Below, in pieces: positions 51,649 to 58,631 of a stretch of 64,000 nucleotides of DNA. How positions within the stretch are numbered: the first letter of the stretch is position 1; every line of letters starts with the position of its first letter. A program made the translations under genes and the position numbers. The notes under the pieces were generated by a model, which saw only the letters and a program-made list of their open reading frames with translations, was not told where the DNA came from and searched no databases. The DNA lies in assembly GCA_040766655.1 (NCBI GenBank), contig JAXGQB010000008.1, forward strand, positions 367,045 through 431,044, in the 5' to 3' direction. The DNA is from JALOOB01 sp040766655 (GTDB lineage: Bacteria; Chloroflexota; Anaerolineae; CG2-30-64-16).

Positions 51649-52941
51649 TCAATCATCGCCTTCATCCTCGTCTTCGCTCGCGGGCAGATCGGTGAGCCGA
51701 TAGGGCACTTCCCTGCCGGTGCGCTGGCCCTTACGCACGTCCCCGGTGGTGATCAACTCAGCCAGGGTGCGCGAGATCTGGCTCTTGTCTTTGCCCAGGT
51801 GAGTAGCCAGGGCGGAGGTTGTGGCTTCGCCCTCGAGCTCGCGAAGCGCCTCCAGTACTTCGAGCTGGCTGGCGTTGTGCGTCGCTGCGGTGGCGTTCTC
51901 GTCAATCTGCCAGCAGCACGTCTGCGTGTCCCATTTGAGCGCCAACTGTTGGTCGGGCATATCGCGGCCGGTGACGTGGAGCTGCGCACCCGGTTTGCCG
52001 CGTTCCCGAAACAGCCCGAGGATCGTATCGGAAACGGCAGCTTTGCCGGTCGAGCCGAGGAGATCCTCAACCGGATCGGGATCGAAGGCGCTACGCTTGC
52101 GATGGTGATCCACCACAAGAATGGTGCAACGACACGCCAGGGCGAGATGTTGGAGGGCGCCCATCACGGCGGTGGTTGGGGTGACGTCTTGCTGATCGAA
52201 GCAAACAATCCGGCTCAGGGTGTCAAGGATGACGAGCGTGTAGCCTTTGGCGGTGATCTCCGCCTGCAGGCGTTCCAACCCGCCGTTGGTCAGTTCGAGC
52301 CATTCGATATAGAAGTCTACGTCAGCATCGGGCGACCAGAGCTGAGTCTGCATGCGGTTCTGCAGCCGGCGGAAGCCATCCTCTAAGGCTACATACAGCA
52401 CCTTGCCGCGATTCACGCGGCGTCCCAGCACGGAACCGCCGGTACCGACCGCGCAGGCGATCTGCAAGGCCAGCCAGCTCTTGCCCACCTTTGGTCGGCC
52501 AGCCAGCGGTGCCAAGCCTTCGGGCAGGATGTCCGGGACGATCCAACGGGGTTCGGGAAACTTGGTGCCCAATAGCTCACGGGCCGTGTAAAAGCTCCGC
52601 GACTTGGCGGCCGCAGCCTCCGGCACCACATCCAGGTCTTGCGCGAGGATTTGGGCCAGCAACGCATTGCGAGCGCCGACGTACTCACGCGCCGCGCGGC
52701 GGTTGGCCTCCTTGCTGCCGTTCAGCGGCAGGTCGGGGAAGGCCGCGCCGATGAGCTCCACGTCGGCGTCGGCCGCGCCAGCCATCAGCCGGCCCAGGTG
52801 CCAGATCGCGAGCGGGTCTTGACGCGCAACGCCGGTTGGTGTAGAATCGCTTTGTCTGTTGAAAGCGGCCTCTTGCGCCGCACTGCCGACCGCCAGCGCG
52901 CCACCGCTGGCGGTTTGCTTTTCATGGCCGTTGTTCGCCAT
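51649..52941 (-). CDS. RecA-fold replication ATPase (RepA/AAA_25-like) with C-terminal winged helix
   Basis: 430 residues. Walker A is LAGRPKVGKSWLALQIACAV, Walker B is TLVILDTLSRIV, and the sensor region is CTILVVDHHRKRSAFDPDP, with DLLGSTGKAAVSDTILGLFRERG, typical of RepA-like hexameric helicases of plasmids and phages. The C-terminal winged helix is EATTSALATHLGKDKSQISRTLAELITTGDV. It probably unwinds or remodels DNA with the neighbouring primase. Its start overlaps the preceding small gene by 20 bases. Confidence 0.88.
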   Translation of the reverse strand: MANNGHEKQTASGGALAVGSAAQEAAFNRQSDSTPTGVARQDPLAIWHLGRLMAGAADADVELIGAAFPDLPLNGSKEANRRAAREYVGARNALLAQILAQDLDVVPEAAAAKSRSFYTARELLGTKFPEPRWIVPDILPEGLAPLAGRPKVGKSWLALQIACAVGTGGSVLGRRVNRGKVLYVALEDGFRRLQNRMQTQLWSPDADVDFYIEWLELTNGGLERLQAEITAKGYTLVILDTLSRIVCFDQQDVTPTTAVMGALQHLALACRCTILVVDHHRKRSAFDPDPVEDLLGSTGKAAVSDTILGLFRERGKPGAQLHVTGRDMPDQQLALKWDTQTCCWQIDENATAATHNASQLEVLEALRELEGEATTSALATHLGKDKSQISRTLAELITTGDVRKGQRTGREVPYRLTDLPASEDEDEGDD

Positions 52942-53119
52942 GCGTCACCTCCGGCTGAGTCTGCTCAGCCGCCTCACACGGGCAGAGGCCCCGGCGGGTC
53001 GCCTCCTGCCGCAGCAGCCAACGCAACTGTTCTTTCACCGGGCGTAGGTCGGCTTGCGAGAGACGATCCAGCAACTCGCGTTCGTCAGGCGCCAGGATGA
53101 TGGTCAAGCGTCGGTACAC
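52922..53119 (-). CDS. Small putative DNA-binding protein
   Basis: 65 residues from a GTG at 53119 with AGGAGG six bases upstream. The first 45 residues (MYRRLTIILAPDERELLDRL, then KEQLRWLLRQEATRRG) have the beta-strand plus two-helix look of a ribbon-helix-helix protein. The tail overlaps the ATPase start. A role as a repressor or copy-control protein is inferred only. Confidence 0.6.
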   Translation of the reverse strand: MYRRLTIILAPDERELLDRLSQADLRPVKEQLRWLLRQEATRRGLCPCEAAEQTQPEVTHGEQRP

Positions 53120-53140
53120 GTTATCCTCCTGGGAAACAAA

Positions 53141-53164
53141 AAGCTCCCCGTGTCTTGGGGAGCT
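53141..53164 (-). terminator. Terminator after the 229-residue gene
   Basis: The reverse strand has AGCTCCCC pairing with GGGGAGCT, then TTTTTG. It ends the upstream gene or attenuates transcription into the small gene at 53119, whose ribosome site follows within 20 bases. Confidence 0.75.
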
Positions 53165-53210
53165 TAGCAGAAAACTGCGGTTGTGACCGGCAGTAATGCG
53201 TTAGTATTCG

Positions 53211-53900
53211 TCAGTCATGTGGGATCAGGCCTTTCGCTCTGAGGATTCTCTGGTAGCGCCTGAGGTTCTCGGCCGACATGCCGATCTCGTTGGCGTAGGA
53301 TTCCTGGGTAGCCCTGCGCTGCGCCTTGGCTTCGAGCCAACCCTGATAGATGCGCAGCATCTCCTCGTCGGAGACCGTTTGTCGACTCGCGCGTTTGGGC
53401 GCGCCGGTGGCTTCGCCCACCGTTGCGGGCGCTGGTACGAGCGGCTCGCTCGCAGAGCGCAAAGGCGCCACATGGGTAATACCCCAGTCATCCTGGTAGC
53501 TGACCGCCTCCGGAATCTGGCTCTCAGCCTCGGACCACCGTTCACTGATGCCGGCGAGCAGCGCCTGGAAGCGTTCCAGGATCGCCGGCTCGTGGCAGCG
53601 CGTACAGGTCAGCGTCACCTGACAGGTCGTCGGTGTCACTGTTTCCAAGACCACCCGGATGACATAAGTGCAGGCATCGGTCTTGATGCGTTCGGGATAG
53701 GGTTCGGATGGGCGATAGGCCTCGATTTCGCGGACGCAGTAGTGCGGTGTCGCGCCTGCCCAGGCGCCGATCAGCCAGTAGGGGGACTGGCTTGGGCTCC
53801 ATGGCAGCTTCAGCAGCGGCCCATCTTCCTTTGTTTGCCGGCCGAGCCAGCCGGCAACGATCTCGACGGTGGTATCCAAACGGAGCTTGACGGTGATCAT
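53211..53900 (-). CDS. Hypothetical protein with C-terminal helix-turn-helix-like region
   Basis: 229 residues. The first 120 residues look beta-rich (MITVKLRLDTTVEIVAGWLG, ACTYVIRVVLETVTPTTCQVTLTCTRC). The C-terminal part (SDEEMLRIYQGWLEAKAQRR, ESYANEIGMSAENLRRYQRIL) looks like a helix-turn-helix. The family is not recognised. It may be an element regulator. The 200-base gap upstream contains two copies of AATACTTGGYGCG (about 53926 and 53975) that could be binding sites. Confidence 0.6.
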   Translation of the reverse strand: MITVKLRLDTTVEIVAGWLGRQTKEDGPLLKLPWSPSQSPYWLIGAWAGATPHYCVREIEAYRPSEPYPERIKTDACTYVIRVVLETVTPTTCQVTLTCTRCHEPAILERFQALLAGISERWSEAESQIPEAVSYQDDWGITHVAPLRSASEPLVPAPATVGEATGAPKRASRQTVSDEEMLRIYQGWLEAKAQRRATQESYANEIGMSAENLRRYQRILRAKGLIPHD

Positions 53901-53925
53901 GTGCTTCTCGCGGCTTGTTCGAAGA

Positions 53926-53987
53926 ATACTTGGTGCGACCGCGCGATTTTAGCACAGACGTACAATCTCGTAGAAATACTTGGCGCG
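53926..53987. promoter_or_regulatory. Direct repeats upstream of the 229-residue gene
   Basis: AATACTTGGTGCG (about 53926-53938) and AATACTTGGCGCG (about 53975-53987) lie 49 bases apart in the promoter region of the leftward gene at 53900. They could be operator sites. Confidence 0.35.
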
Positions 53988-54097
53988 TCCCTCAGTCAGC
54001 CTTGCGTCTTGCCCGATTTGCACGGTCGGGCCGCCCAAGCTATGTGGTTGACAAGGTGCCGATAGAGCGCTGGGCAGACCACAAGGCGAAGCGCAGG

Positions 54098-55087
54098 TTA
54101 CTTCTCGATAGCCTCCAGCGCGCCGACCAGAAAGCGGGCGGGGTTCTCGGCCGCCGCATCCACGATCTGAGCGTAAACCTGTGTCGTGGCGATGTTGCTG
54201 TGCCCCATCGCCCGTGAGATCGCATCCAGCCGCGCGCCAGCCGCGCGCGACAGAGTCGCAAAACTGTGCCGGAGAGCGTGGCAACTCGTGCGGGGGCGCT
54301 TGAGGCCCAGTTCGACCAGGTAGCCATCCACCATCCCCCTGGCCCCACGCCGATCAAGGGCCGTCCCGCGGCCGCCGTTACGCTGCAAGCTTACGAAAAG
54401 AGCGGTTTCGCCCTTTGCGGCCACTTGTAGCCGGACTGCCAGCCACAGCTCCAACTGCGTGCGGCTCGCCTCGACCAGCAGGACTCGTCGGCGTTTCTTG
54501 CCTTTGCCCGGCACCGAGATCGCTCCCAGCGGTGGAACGGTCAAGTCGAGATCGGCCATCTGCAAGGCAACCACCTCGGCGACGCGCAGGCCGTGCAGCA
54601 CCATCAACGCCAGAAGGGTCCGGTCACGTTTGCCTTTCAGCGTTTGAGCATCTGGAGCAGCCAACAGCCGGCTCACGGCTGTCAGCGGTAGCCATTTGAT
54701 GCGGTCGGCGCGATCCGCTCGATCCGGCGGTGCCTTGATGCCCTGGGCCGGGTTGTCGGGCCGGAAGCCGCGCGCTTGGGCCATCGCATAGAACCGGTGA
54801 ACCGCATTGAGGCGCGCGGCGATCGTGCTCCTGGCATAGCCCTTGGTCACGAGGGCCGCCCGGTAGACCTTGAGCTCAGCCTCAGTCGCGGCCACTGGCC
54901 TGATCTCTTGGACCTGGCACCAGGTCACGAAGGCCTGCACTTGCCCCGCGTAAGCGCGGATCGTCTCGGCGCTGGCGTCCCCTTGGGCCACATCGAGGCG
55001 CAGGAAGTCGGCGAAGGCGGCCAGTAGCTCAGCCTGGCTCGGCGGTCCTACCTGGTTCAGCGGTTGCAGCGCTGGTGTCTCGTCCAT
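54098..55087 (-). CDS. Tyrosine recombinase (XerC/XerD/integrase type)
   Basis: 329 residues. The N-terminal SAM-like core-binding domain is FADFLRLDVAQGDASAETIRAYAGQVQAFVTWC. The catalytic residues are Arg in LMVLHGLRVAEVVAL, the Lys loop GKGKKRRRVLL, His-x-x-Arg in CHALRHSFATL, and His and the nucleophilic Tyr in AMGHSNIATTQVYAQI. It may integrate the element or resolve its dimers. It is placed right after parR in the leftward arm, so dimer resolution is plausible. A serine recombinase is also present. Confidence 0.92.
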   Translation of the reverse strand: MDETPALQPLNQVGPPSQAELLAAFADFLRLDVAQGDASAETIRAYAGQVQAFVTWCQVQEIRPVAATEAELKVYRAALVTKGYARSTIAARLNAVHRFYAMAQARGFRPDNPAQGIKAPPDRADRADRIKWLPLTAVSRLLAAPDAQTLKGKRDRTLLALMVLHGLRVAEVVALQMADLDLTVPPLGAISVPGKGKKRRRVLLVEASRTQLELWLAVRLQVAAKGETALFVSLQRNGGRGTALDRRGARGMVDGYLVELGLKRPRTSCHALRHSFATLSRAAGARLDAISRAMGHSNIATTQVYAQIVDAAAENPARFLVGALEAIEK

Positions 55088-55110
55088 GTCGGTAGCTCCC
55101 GTCAGTGTTC

Positions 55111-55377
55111 TCAGAACATCTTATCCAACCGCGCGGCCGCGTCGGGGTCCGCGTCGACCGTCGGCGCGGCTTCGTGATCGCCGGCCACGCCAACTCGGGC
55201 CAACTCCTCGCGCAACACCCGGCGGAGGGCCGCGGTGTCCAATGCTGGTGCCGGCACAAACGCCCCCCGGAGCGCGGCGCGGATGGCTGCGCTTTTGCTT
55301 GACTGAGCGGCCAACCAGCGCACGATGTCGCCATCCCGCGCGCTGTCCAGCGTGAAGATCACCCGTTTGGTGGTCAT
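55111..55377 (-). CDS. parR: ParR-like partition adaptor
   Basis: 88 residues directly after parM on the same strand. The N-terminus (TKRVIFTLDSARDGDIVRWLAAQSSKSAAIRAALRGA) resembles a ribbon-helix-helix domain, and the C-terminal tail is acidic (PTVDADPDAAARLDKMF), as expected for a ParR that binds the centromere and caps ParM filaments. The identification rests on gene order and this layout, as ParR sequences vary greatly. A pair of 17-base palindromes lies just upstream. Confidence 0.65.
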   Translation of the reverse strand: MTTKRVIFTLDSARDGDIVRWLAAQSSKSAAIRAALRGAFVPAPALDTAALRRVLREELARVGVAGDHEAAPTVDADPDAAARLDKMF

Positions 55378-55389
55378 GGCTCTCCCCCG

Positions 55390-55431
55390 TATGCGCCCGG
55401 TGCATATCGGCGTGTATGCGTGTCTTGCATA
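55390..55431. promoter_or_regulatory. Two 17-base palindromes at 25-base spacing between parM and parR
   Basis: TATGC-N7-GCATA occurs at 55390-55406 and again at 55415-55431, so the centres are 25 bases apart. The gap is only 65 bases, so the repeats fill most of it. This is a good candidate for a ParR-binding (parC-like) or autoregulatory site. Confidence 0.6.
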
Positions 55432-55442
55432 CCGTCCGGCCG

Positions 55443-56429
55443 TTACGACCGCGCCTCACCGAACTTGCGCAAGGCGTAGCGGTAGAAGCCTTCGGCGTTG
55501 GCGGTCTGCGGGTTGGGCGCCAGGCGCGCGTGCGGATAGACCGTCCGAATCCGCTCCAGGAGTGCCGGACCGCCGCCACCGGTCACCAACACAGCCAGTA
55601 GGTCGCGGCCGTCGCCCCAGAGAGTCACCGCCTCACCGAGGATCTCCTGGGCCACCCCTTCGAGCGCACTCGCAACCAGGTCGGCCACCGGCTCGCGCCG
55701 GCCGTAGACGGTCACGTGACCGGCCCGTGCGGCATCTTCAGCGTCTTGCAGGCTCAATGTGAGGCTGTGGCGCTCGGTGACGCTCCGGCGCACCAGTTCG
55801 TAGACACGCGCCATGGCCACTGGGATGCTGCCGCTGCGCGGCTCGATGTAGCGCAGTGCATCCGCCAGCGCGTAGTCGGTGGTGTGCATGCCGATGTCCA
55901 GGACCGCCACCCGACCACCTGAAAGGCCATCGGGATCGGCTAGCACGCCGGTCGGAGAGAGGAGCGCGCGGAAGAGGGAGCCGAACGGCTGGGGCACCAC
56001 GAGCACGCTGGCGATGTTGACCGTTTGGCGCTGGCCGTTGGCTGCGAAGGCATGGAAGCCGGTCAGAGAGCGGATGAGCTTGTCACGGTCCGCATACCAC
56101 TCGACCGGCAGGCCGGTGACCATGCGTACAGTGTCGCCATTGGTGTTGACTTGGCACAGGGCCGCGAGCGCCAGCAACCGGACGACTTCCGGATCCCGCT
56201 CACGCGCCCTGGGGGAGATGCTGAAGGGGGACTGCAGCCGGGCCTGTTGGCCGACGAACCAGGCCTTGCCGTTGGCTTCTAGCATCAGGCCATGGCCGTT
56301 GCCGGCCAGGTCGTCGTGGTACTTGATCGTCACGGCCGGCCCGATGACGCTGGGCAGGGTGGCGATGCCGGTGTTGCTCACGGCCTTGGTGTAGCCGTAG
56401 CCGATATCGAGTCCGATCACGGAGTTCAT
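55443..56429 (-). CDS. parM: Actin-like plasmid segregation protein (ParM/StbA/Alp type), first copy
   Basis: 328 residues with the actin-superfamily ATPase motifs: phosphate 1 (IGLDIGYGYTKAV), phosphate 2 (VAVLDIGMHTTDYAL) and adenosine (VLVTGGGGPALLERI). ERHSLTLSLQDAEDAARAG lies near the connect regions. Such proteins polymerise to push plasmid copies apart. Its ATG overlaps the stop of the HTH gene upstream (ATGA), and a ParR-like gene follows. The other ParM on this element (58632-59612) is quite different in sequence. Confidence 0.88.
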   Translation of the reverse strand: MNSVIGLDIGYGYTKAVSNTGIATLPSVIGPAVTIKYHDDLAGNGHGLMLEANGKAWFVGQQARLQSPFSISPRARERDPEVVRLLALAALCQVNTNGDTVRMVTGLPVEWYADRDKLIRSLTGFHAFAANGQRQTVNIASVLVVPQPFGSLFRALLSPTGVLADPDGLSGGRVAVLDIGMHTTDYALADALRYIEPRSGSIPVAMARVYELVRRSVTERHSLTLSLQDAEDAARAGHVTVYGRREPVADLVASALEGVAQEILGEAVTLWGDGRDLLAVLVTGGGGPALLERIRTVYPHARLAPNPQTANAEGFYRYALRKFGEARS

Positions 56430-56704
56430 GCGGTCACCTCCGGTTCTGTGTGGGCCATCCGTCGCCCCAGGCCGAACGCTGCCAGTTCCTCCCGCCAGGG
56501 GTTGTGGCGTTGCGCGCCCAGCGCGTCCATTTCATCACGGTAGGCGCGCAGGCTCTCCTGGTTCAGCAGCCAGTCCCGGCCCGCCTTGCGCGCCACGATG
56601 CGCCTGCGCTCGGCGAGCCGACGCAGGTAGGCCTGGGCGTAGCCGGTGAGGGTTTCGGCTTCGCCGGTGGTGAGCCAGCCCTCGGGCAAGAATGCTTCAT
56701 CCAT
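56426..56704 (-). CDS. Excisionase-like helix-turn-helix protein, copy 1
   Basis: 92 residues from the ATG at 56704, with GAGGTG just ahead (GTG at 56710 is an alternative). A MerR/Xis-type helix-turn-helix is visible: WLTTGEAETLTGYAQAYLRRLAERRRIVARKAGRDWLL. The protein is clearly paralogous to the one at 56938-57186 (both have LTGYAxAYxRxL, KxGRDWxL, DEMxxLG and PWR). It is the first gene of the parM-parR unit, so it may repress that operon. Confidence 0.75.
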   Translation of the reverse strand: MDEAFLPEGWLTTGEAETLTGYAQAYLRRLAERRRIVARKAGRDWLLNQESLRAYRDEMDALGAQRHNPWREELAAFGLGRRMAHTEPEVTA

Positions 56705-56747
56705 GGGCACCTCGGCAAACTCGACGACGCGAATTGGGGGCTCGCCA

Positions 56748-56804
56748 AGAATACTAGCAGCGTTAGCGTATTAGCTTGGGCAAAATAATGGACGCTAGAT
56801 AGCG
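56748..56804. promoter_or_regulatory. Hairpins/operators in the HTH-parM leader
   Basis: GACGCT-AGAT-AGCGTC (56789-56804) and AATAC...GTATT with inner symmetry (about 56748-56770) lie between a consensus promoter and the HTH-parM start. They are candidate operators or parC sites. Confidence 0.5.
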
Positions 56805-56821
56805 TCTTCGTATACGTAGGT

Positions 56822-56850
56822 AGTATATGCAGATTGATGCTCACTGTCAA
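56822..56850 (-). promoter_or_regulatory. Promoter of the HTH-parM-parR unit
   Basis: The reverse strand reads TTGACA (56850-56845), a 17-base spacer and TATACT (56827-56822), in an AT-rich patch. It gives a leader of about 110 bases. Confidence 0.7.
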
Positions 56851-56937
56851 ATCAGGCAAACACGTCGCTACCCCGAGAAGGCCTTGCCGTGTTGGCAATA
56901 GCGATGGATGAAGTGCGGTAGAAGGGGAGACGGAGGA

Positions 56938-57186
56938 TCAGGGGGCTGCAACTCGTTTCTGTCGGCCACCAGATCGCCAGGGGTCGTACTTCGCCGTGCC
57001 GAGGCGTTCCATCTCGTCGGCATACGCGATGACTTCAGTCTTGCGCAGGAACCAATCTCGACCCCGTTTTTGCGCGTGTAAGCGGCCTTGGGCGATGAGT
57101 TGGCGGAAGTACGCCGCGGCATAGCCCGTCAGAGCAGTGGCTTCTGACGTGGTGATCCACTGAGTTGGGTCGAAGGTGTCTGCCAT
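56938..57186 (-). CDS. Excisionase-like helix-turn-helix protein, copy 2
   Basis: 82 residues from the ATG at 57186 (GAGGG close upstream). The core is WITTSEATALTGYAAAYFRQLIAQGRLHAQKRGRDWFL. It is a paralogue of the neighbouring HTH protein, separated from it by a 233-base AT-rich gap with a promoter. A period-9 repeat and a terminator lie upstream. Confidence 0.72.
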   Translation of the reverse strand: MADTFDPTQWITTSEATALTGYAAAYFRQLIAQGRLHAQKRGRDWFLRKTEVIAYADEMERLGTAKYDPWRSGGRQKRVAAP

Positions 57187-57204
57187 ATCCCTCAGTGGCA
57201 TCAT

Positions 57205-57262
57205 CATCAAATCAAACGTATCAAACGTATCAATCGAGTCAAACGATCAATCGATGCTCGAT
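57205..57262. repeat. Period-9 ATCAAACGT/ATCAATCGA repeat, copy 3
   Basis: About six units of an ATCAAWCGW-type motif lie directly upstream of the HTH gene at 57186. It is the reverse-complement form of the arrays at 44898-44947 and 51591-51630. Confidence 0.7.
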
Positions 57263-57280
57263 TCGTTGAGGCCCGGAAGC

Positions 57281-57306
57281 AAAAAGCCCCACCGAGCGGG
57301 TGGGGT
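57281..57306 (-). terminator. Leftward intrinsic terminator
   Basis: The reverse strand has CCCCACCC-GCTC-GGTGGGGC, then TTTTTG. It would end the transcript of the small gene at 57354-57593. Confidence 0.75.
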
Positions 57307-57353
57307 TGGATCGTTGGGGGCTTCGACTACGGGGCGTAGCCCCACAGATTCAT

Positions 57354-57593
57354 TCAGCCCCAGACCTCAAGGATGATGATGCCACATACGGGGACGACGG
57401 GAGTTTTACAATTCAGCTTGTAGAATTCACCGACACAATTCCCGCCGTCCACGCGAGGCACTATCCGCACGCGTCCCACTTCGTCAATTGGATCGCTTGA
57501 AACGTATTCGATTGTCGAATGACGGACCGGCAATCCTCCGGATGATGCCACCCAGTCCTTTCTGAGCTGGATTATAGCCCGGATCATCTGCAT
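57354..57593 (-). CDS. Hypothetical protein, low confidence
   Basis: 79 residues from the ATG at 57593 with AGGA seven bases upstream; the frame reaches a GTG at 57611. It reads MIQLRKDW-like at the start and contains RVRIVPRVDGGNCVGEFYKLN and VVPVCGIIILEVWG, a plausible small protein. GC content is lower than in neighbours. An intrinsic terminator on the same strand follows, which supports a real transcript. The opposite strand has a competing frame, so this remains uncertain. Confidence 0.35.
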   Translation of the reverse strand: MQMIRAIIQLRKDWVASSGGLPVRHSTIEYVSSDPIDEVGRVRIVPRVDGGNCVGEFYKLNCKTPVVPVCGIIILEVWG

Positions 57594-57608
57594 CAACAAG
57601 TCCTGATT

Positions 57609-57645
57609 CACCCGACGAGGGTCTAGCTTCGTCGGGCGTTTTTGT
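57609..57645 (+). terminator. First rightward terminator before the HTH-ssb operon
   Basis: CCCGACGA pairs with TCGTCGGG, then CGTTTTTGTTT. No rightward gene precedes it within several kilobases, so it is probably a leader attenuator. Confidence 0.75.
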
Positions 57646-57668
57646 TTGTCGAACCTGCACGCATCTGC

Positions 57669-57705
57669 GCGCCCGGCGTACCGTTTCGCCGGGCGTTTTC
57701 TTTGT
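57669..57705 (+). terminator. Second rightward terminator before the HTH-ssb operon
   Basis: GCCCGGCG pairs with CGCCGGGC, then GTTTTCTTTG. It ends about 10 bases before the GGAGG of the next gene and resembles the first terminator in its loop-proximal and tail sequence. Confidence 0.7.
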
Positions 57706-57725
57706 TCCGAGGTCAGGAGGGACCC

Positions 57726-58049
57726 ATGCCTGAAGCAATCACCAAGCGGGCGATCCCAGTGCCGCCGGCGCTACAGTTGTTCACCATCACGGAGACCGCC
57801 ATCATCCTCGGCGTCAGCCGGCGGTTGGTCTCCAACTGGATTCAAGAAGGCGCGCTGCCGGCGATCCGGCTCGGCCCCGGCCAGCGGCTGGTGCGCGTCA
57901 CCATCGGCGATCTGGAGGCGTTCATCGACCAGGCCCGGAAGAAGCACCTGACGTTGGCGGACTTTCAGGCAGCCGATCGAGCCTTCGCAGCCAAGCTGGC
58001 AGCCGAAGGCACCGCCGGCGCCAACGGCGCTGAGGCGGACGAAACGTGA
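57726..58049 (+). CDS. Helix-turn-helix DNA-binding protein (excisionase family)
   Basis: 107 residues from the ATG at 57726 with GGAGG upstream. The domain FTITETAIILGVSRRLVSNWIQEGALPAIRLGPGQRLVRVTIGDLEAFI is a MerR/Xis-like helix-turn-helix of the type seen in excisionases and element repressors. The C-terminal tail is Ala-rich. It is the first gene of the rightward arm, behind two tandem terminators, so it may control that arm. Confidence 0.85.
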   Translation: MPEAITKRAIPVPPALQLFTITETAIILGVSRRLVSNWIQEGALPAIRLGPGQRLVRVTIGDLEAFIDQARKKHLTLADFQAADRAFAAKLAAEGTAGANGAEADET

Positions 58050-58160
58050 TTCTCGTGCGCCGATAAAGCGGCACACGCTCAGCTCTGGCTCGACCGCGCG
58101 CGGCAAGCCGCAGCCATGACGGCCGGCACGTGCGCGAATGACTCTCAAGGAGGCTCCACC

Positions 58161-58571
58161 GTGTTCCAACAAACCCTGATCGTCGGCCGGGTCGGCCGCG
58201 ATGCTGAGATGCGGTATACCCCTGGCGGGATACCCGTCACCAACTTCTCTGTCGCCGTGGATCGGCGCTGGACGGACGCCAGCGGGCAGGCCCAGGAGAA
58301 AGTCACCTGGTTCCGGATCGTTTGCTGGCGCAAGCTCGCCGAAGTGACCGCCCAGTACGTCAAGAAGGGCCAGCGTATCCTGATCGCCGGCGATATCGAG
58401 GCATCGGCCTGGACGGATCGCGATGGCACGCCACGCGCCAGCCTCGAGCTGACCGCCGAGCGGGTGCGCTTCCTAGGCGACCGTGAGGCGGACGCGGAAG
58501 GCAAGCCGCCCGCCGAGGTTCTTGCCGAAACCGGCAAAGAAGAAGGCGTCGGCGACGAAATTCCCTTCTAG
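58161..58571 (+). CDS. ssb: Single-stranded DNA-binding protein
   Basis: 136 residues from a GTG at 58161 with AAGGAGG seven bases upstream; the longer ATG frame at 58116 lacks a site. The OB fold shows LIVGRVGRDAEMRYTPGGIPVTNFSVAVDR, EKVTWFRIVCWRKLAEVTAQYVKKGQRILIAGDI and SLELTAERVRFLGDR. The acidic C-terminal tip ends GDEIPF, the partner-docking tail of bacterial SSB. It probably serves element replication. Confidence 0.95.
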   Translation: MFQQTLIVGRVGRDAEMRYTPGGIPVTNFSVAVDRRWTDASGQAQEKVTWFRIVCWRKLAEVTAQYVKKGQRILIAGDIEASAWTDRDGTPRASLELTAERVRFLGDREADAEGKPPAEVLAETGKEEGVGDEIPF

Positions 58572-58631
58572 CTGATCGGCTCGTCCAGATCGCACACTTC
58601 TCGATGGGTACTGGCGAAGGAGGGTTCACCC

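Noticed and set aside
57300..57500. 66-codon rightward frame in the divergence region
   Set aside because: It overlaps a terminator stem, has no ribosome site and no natural composition.
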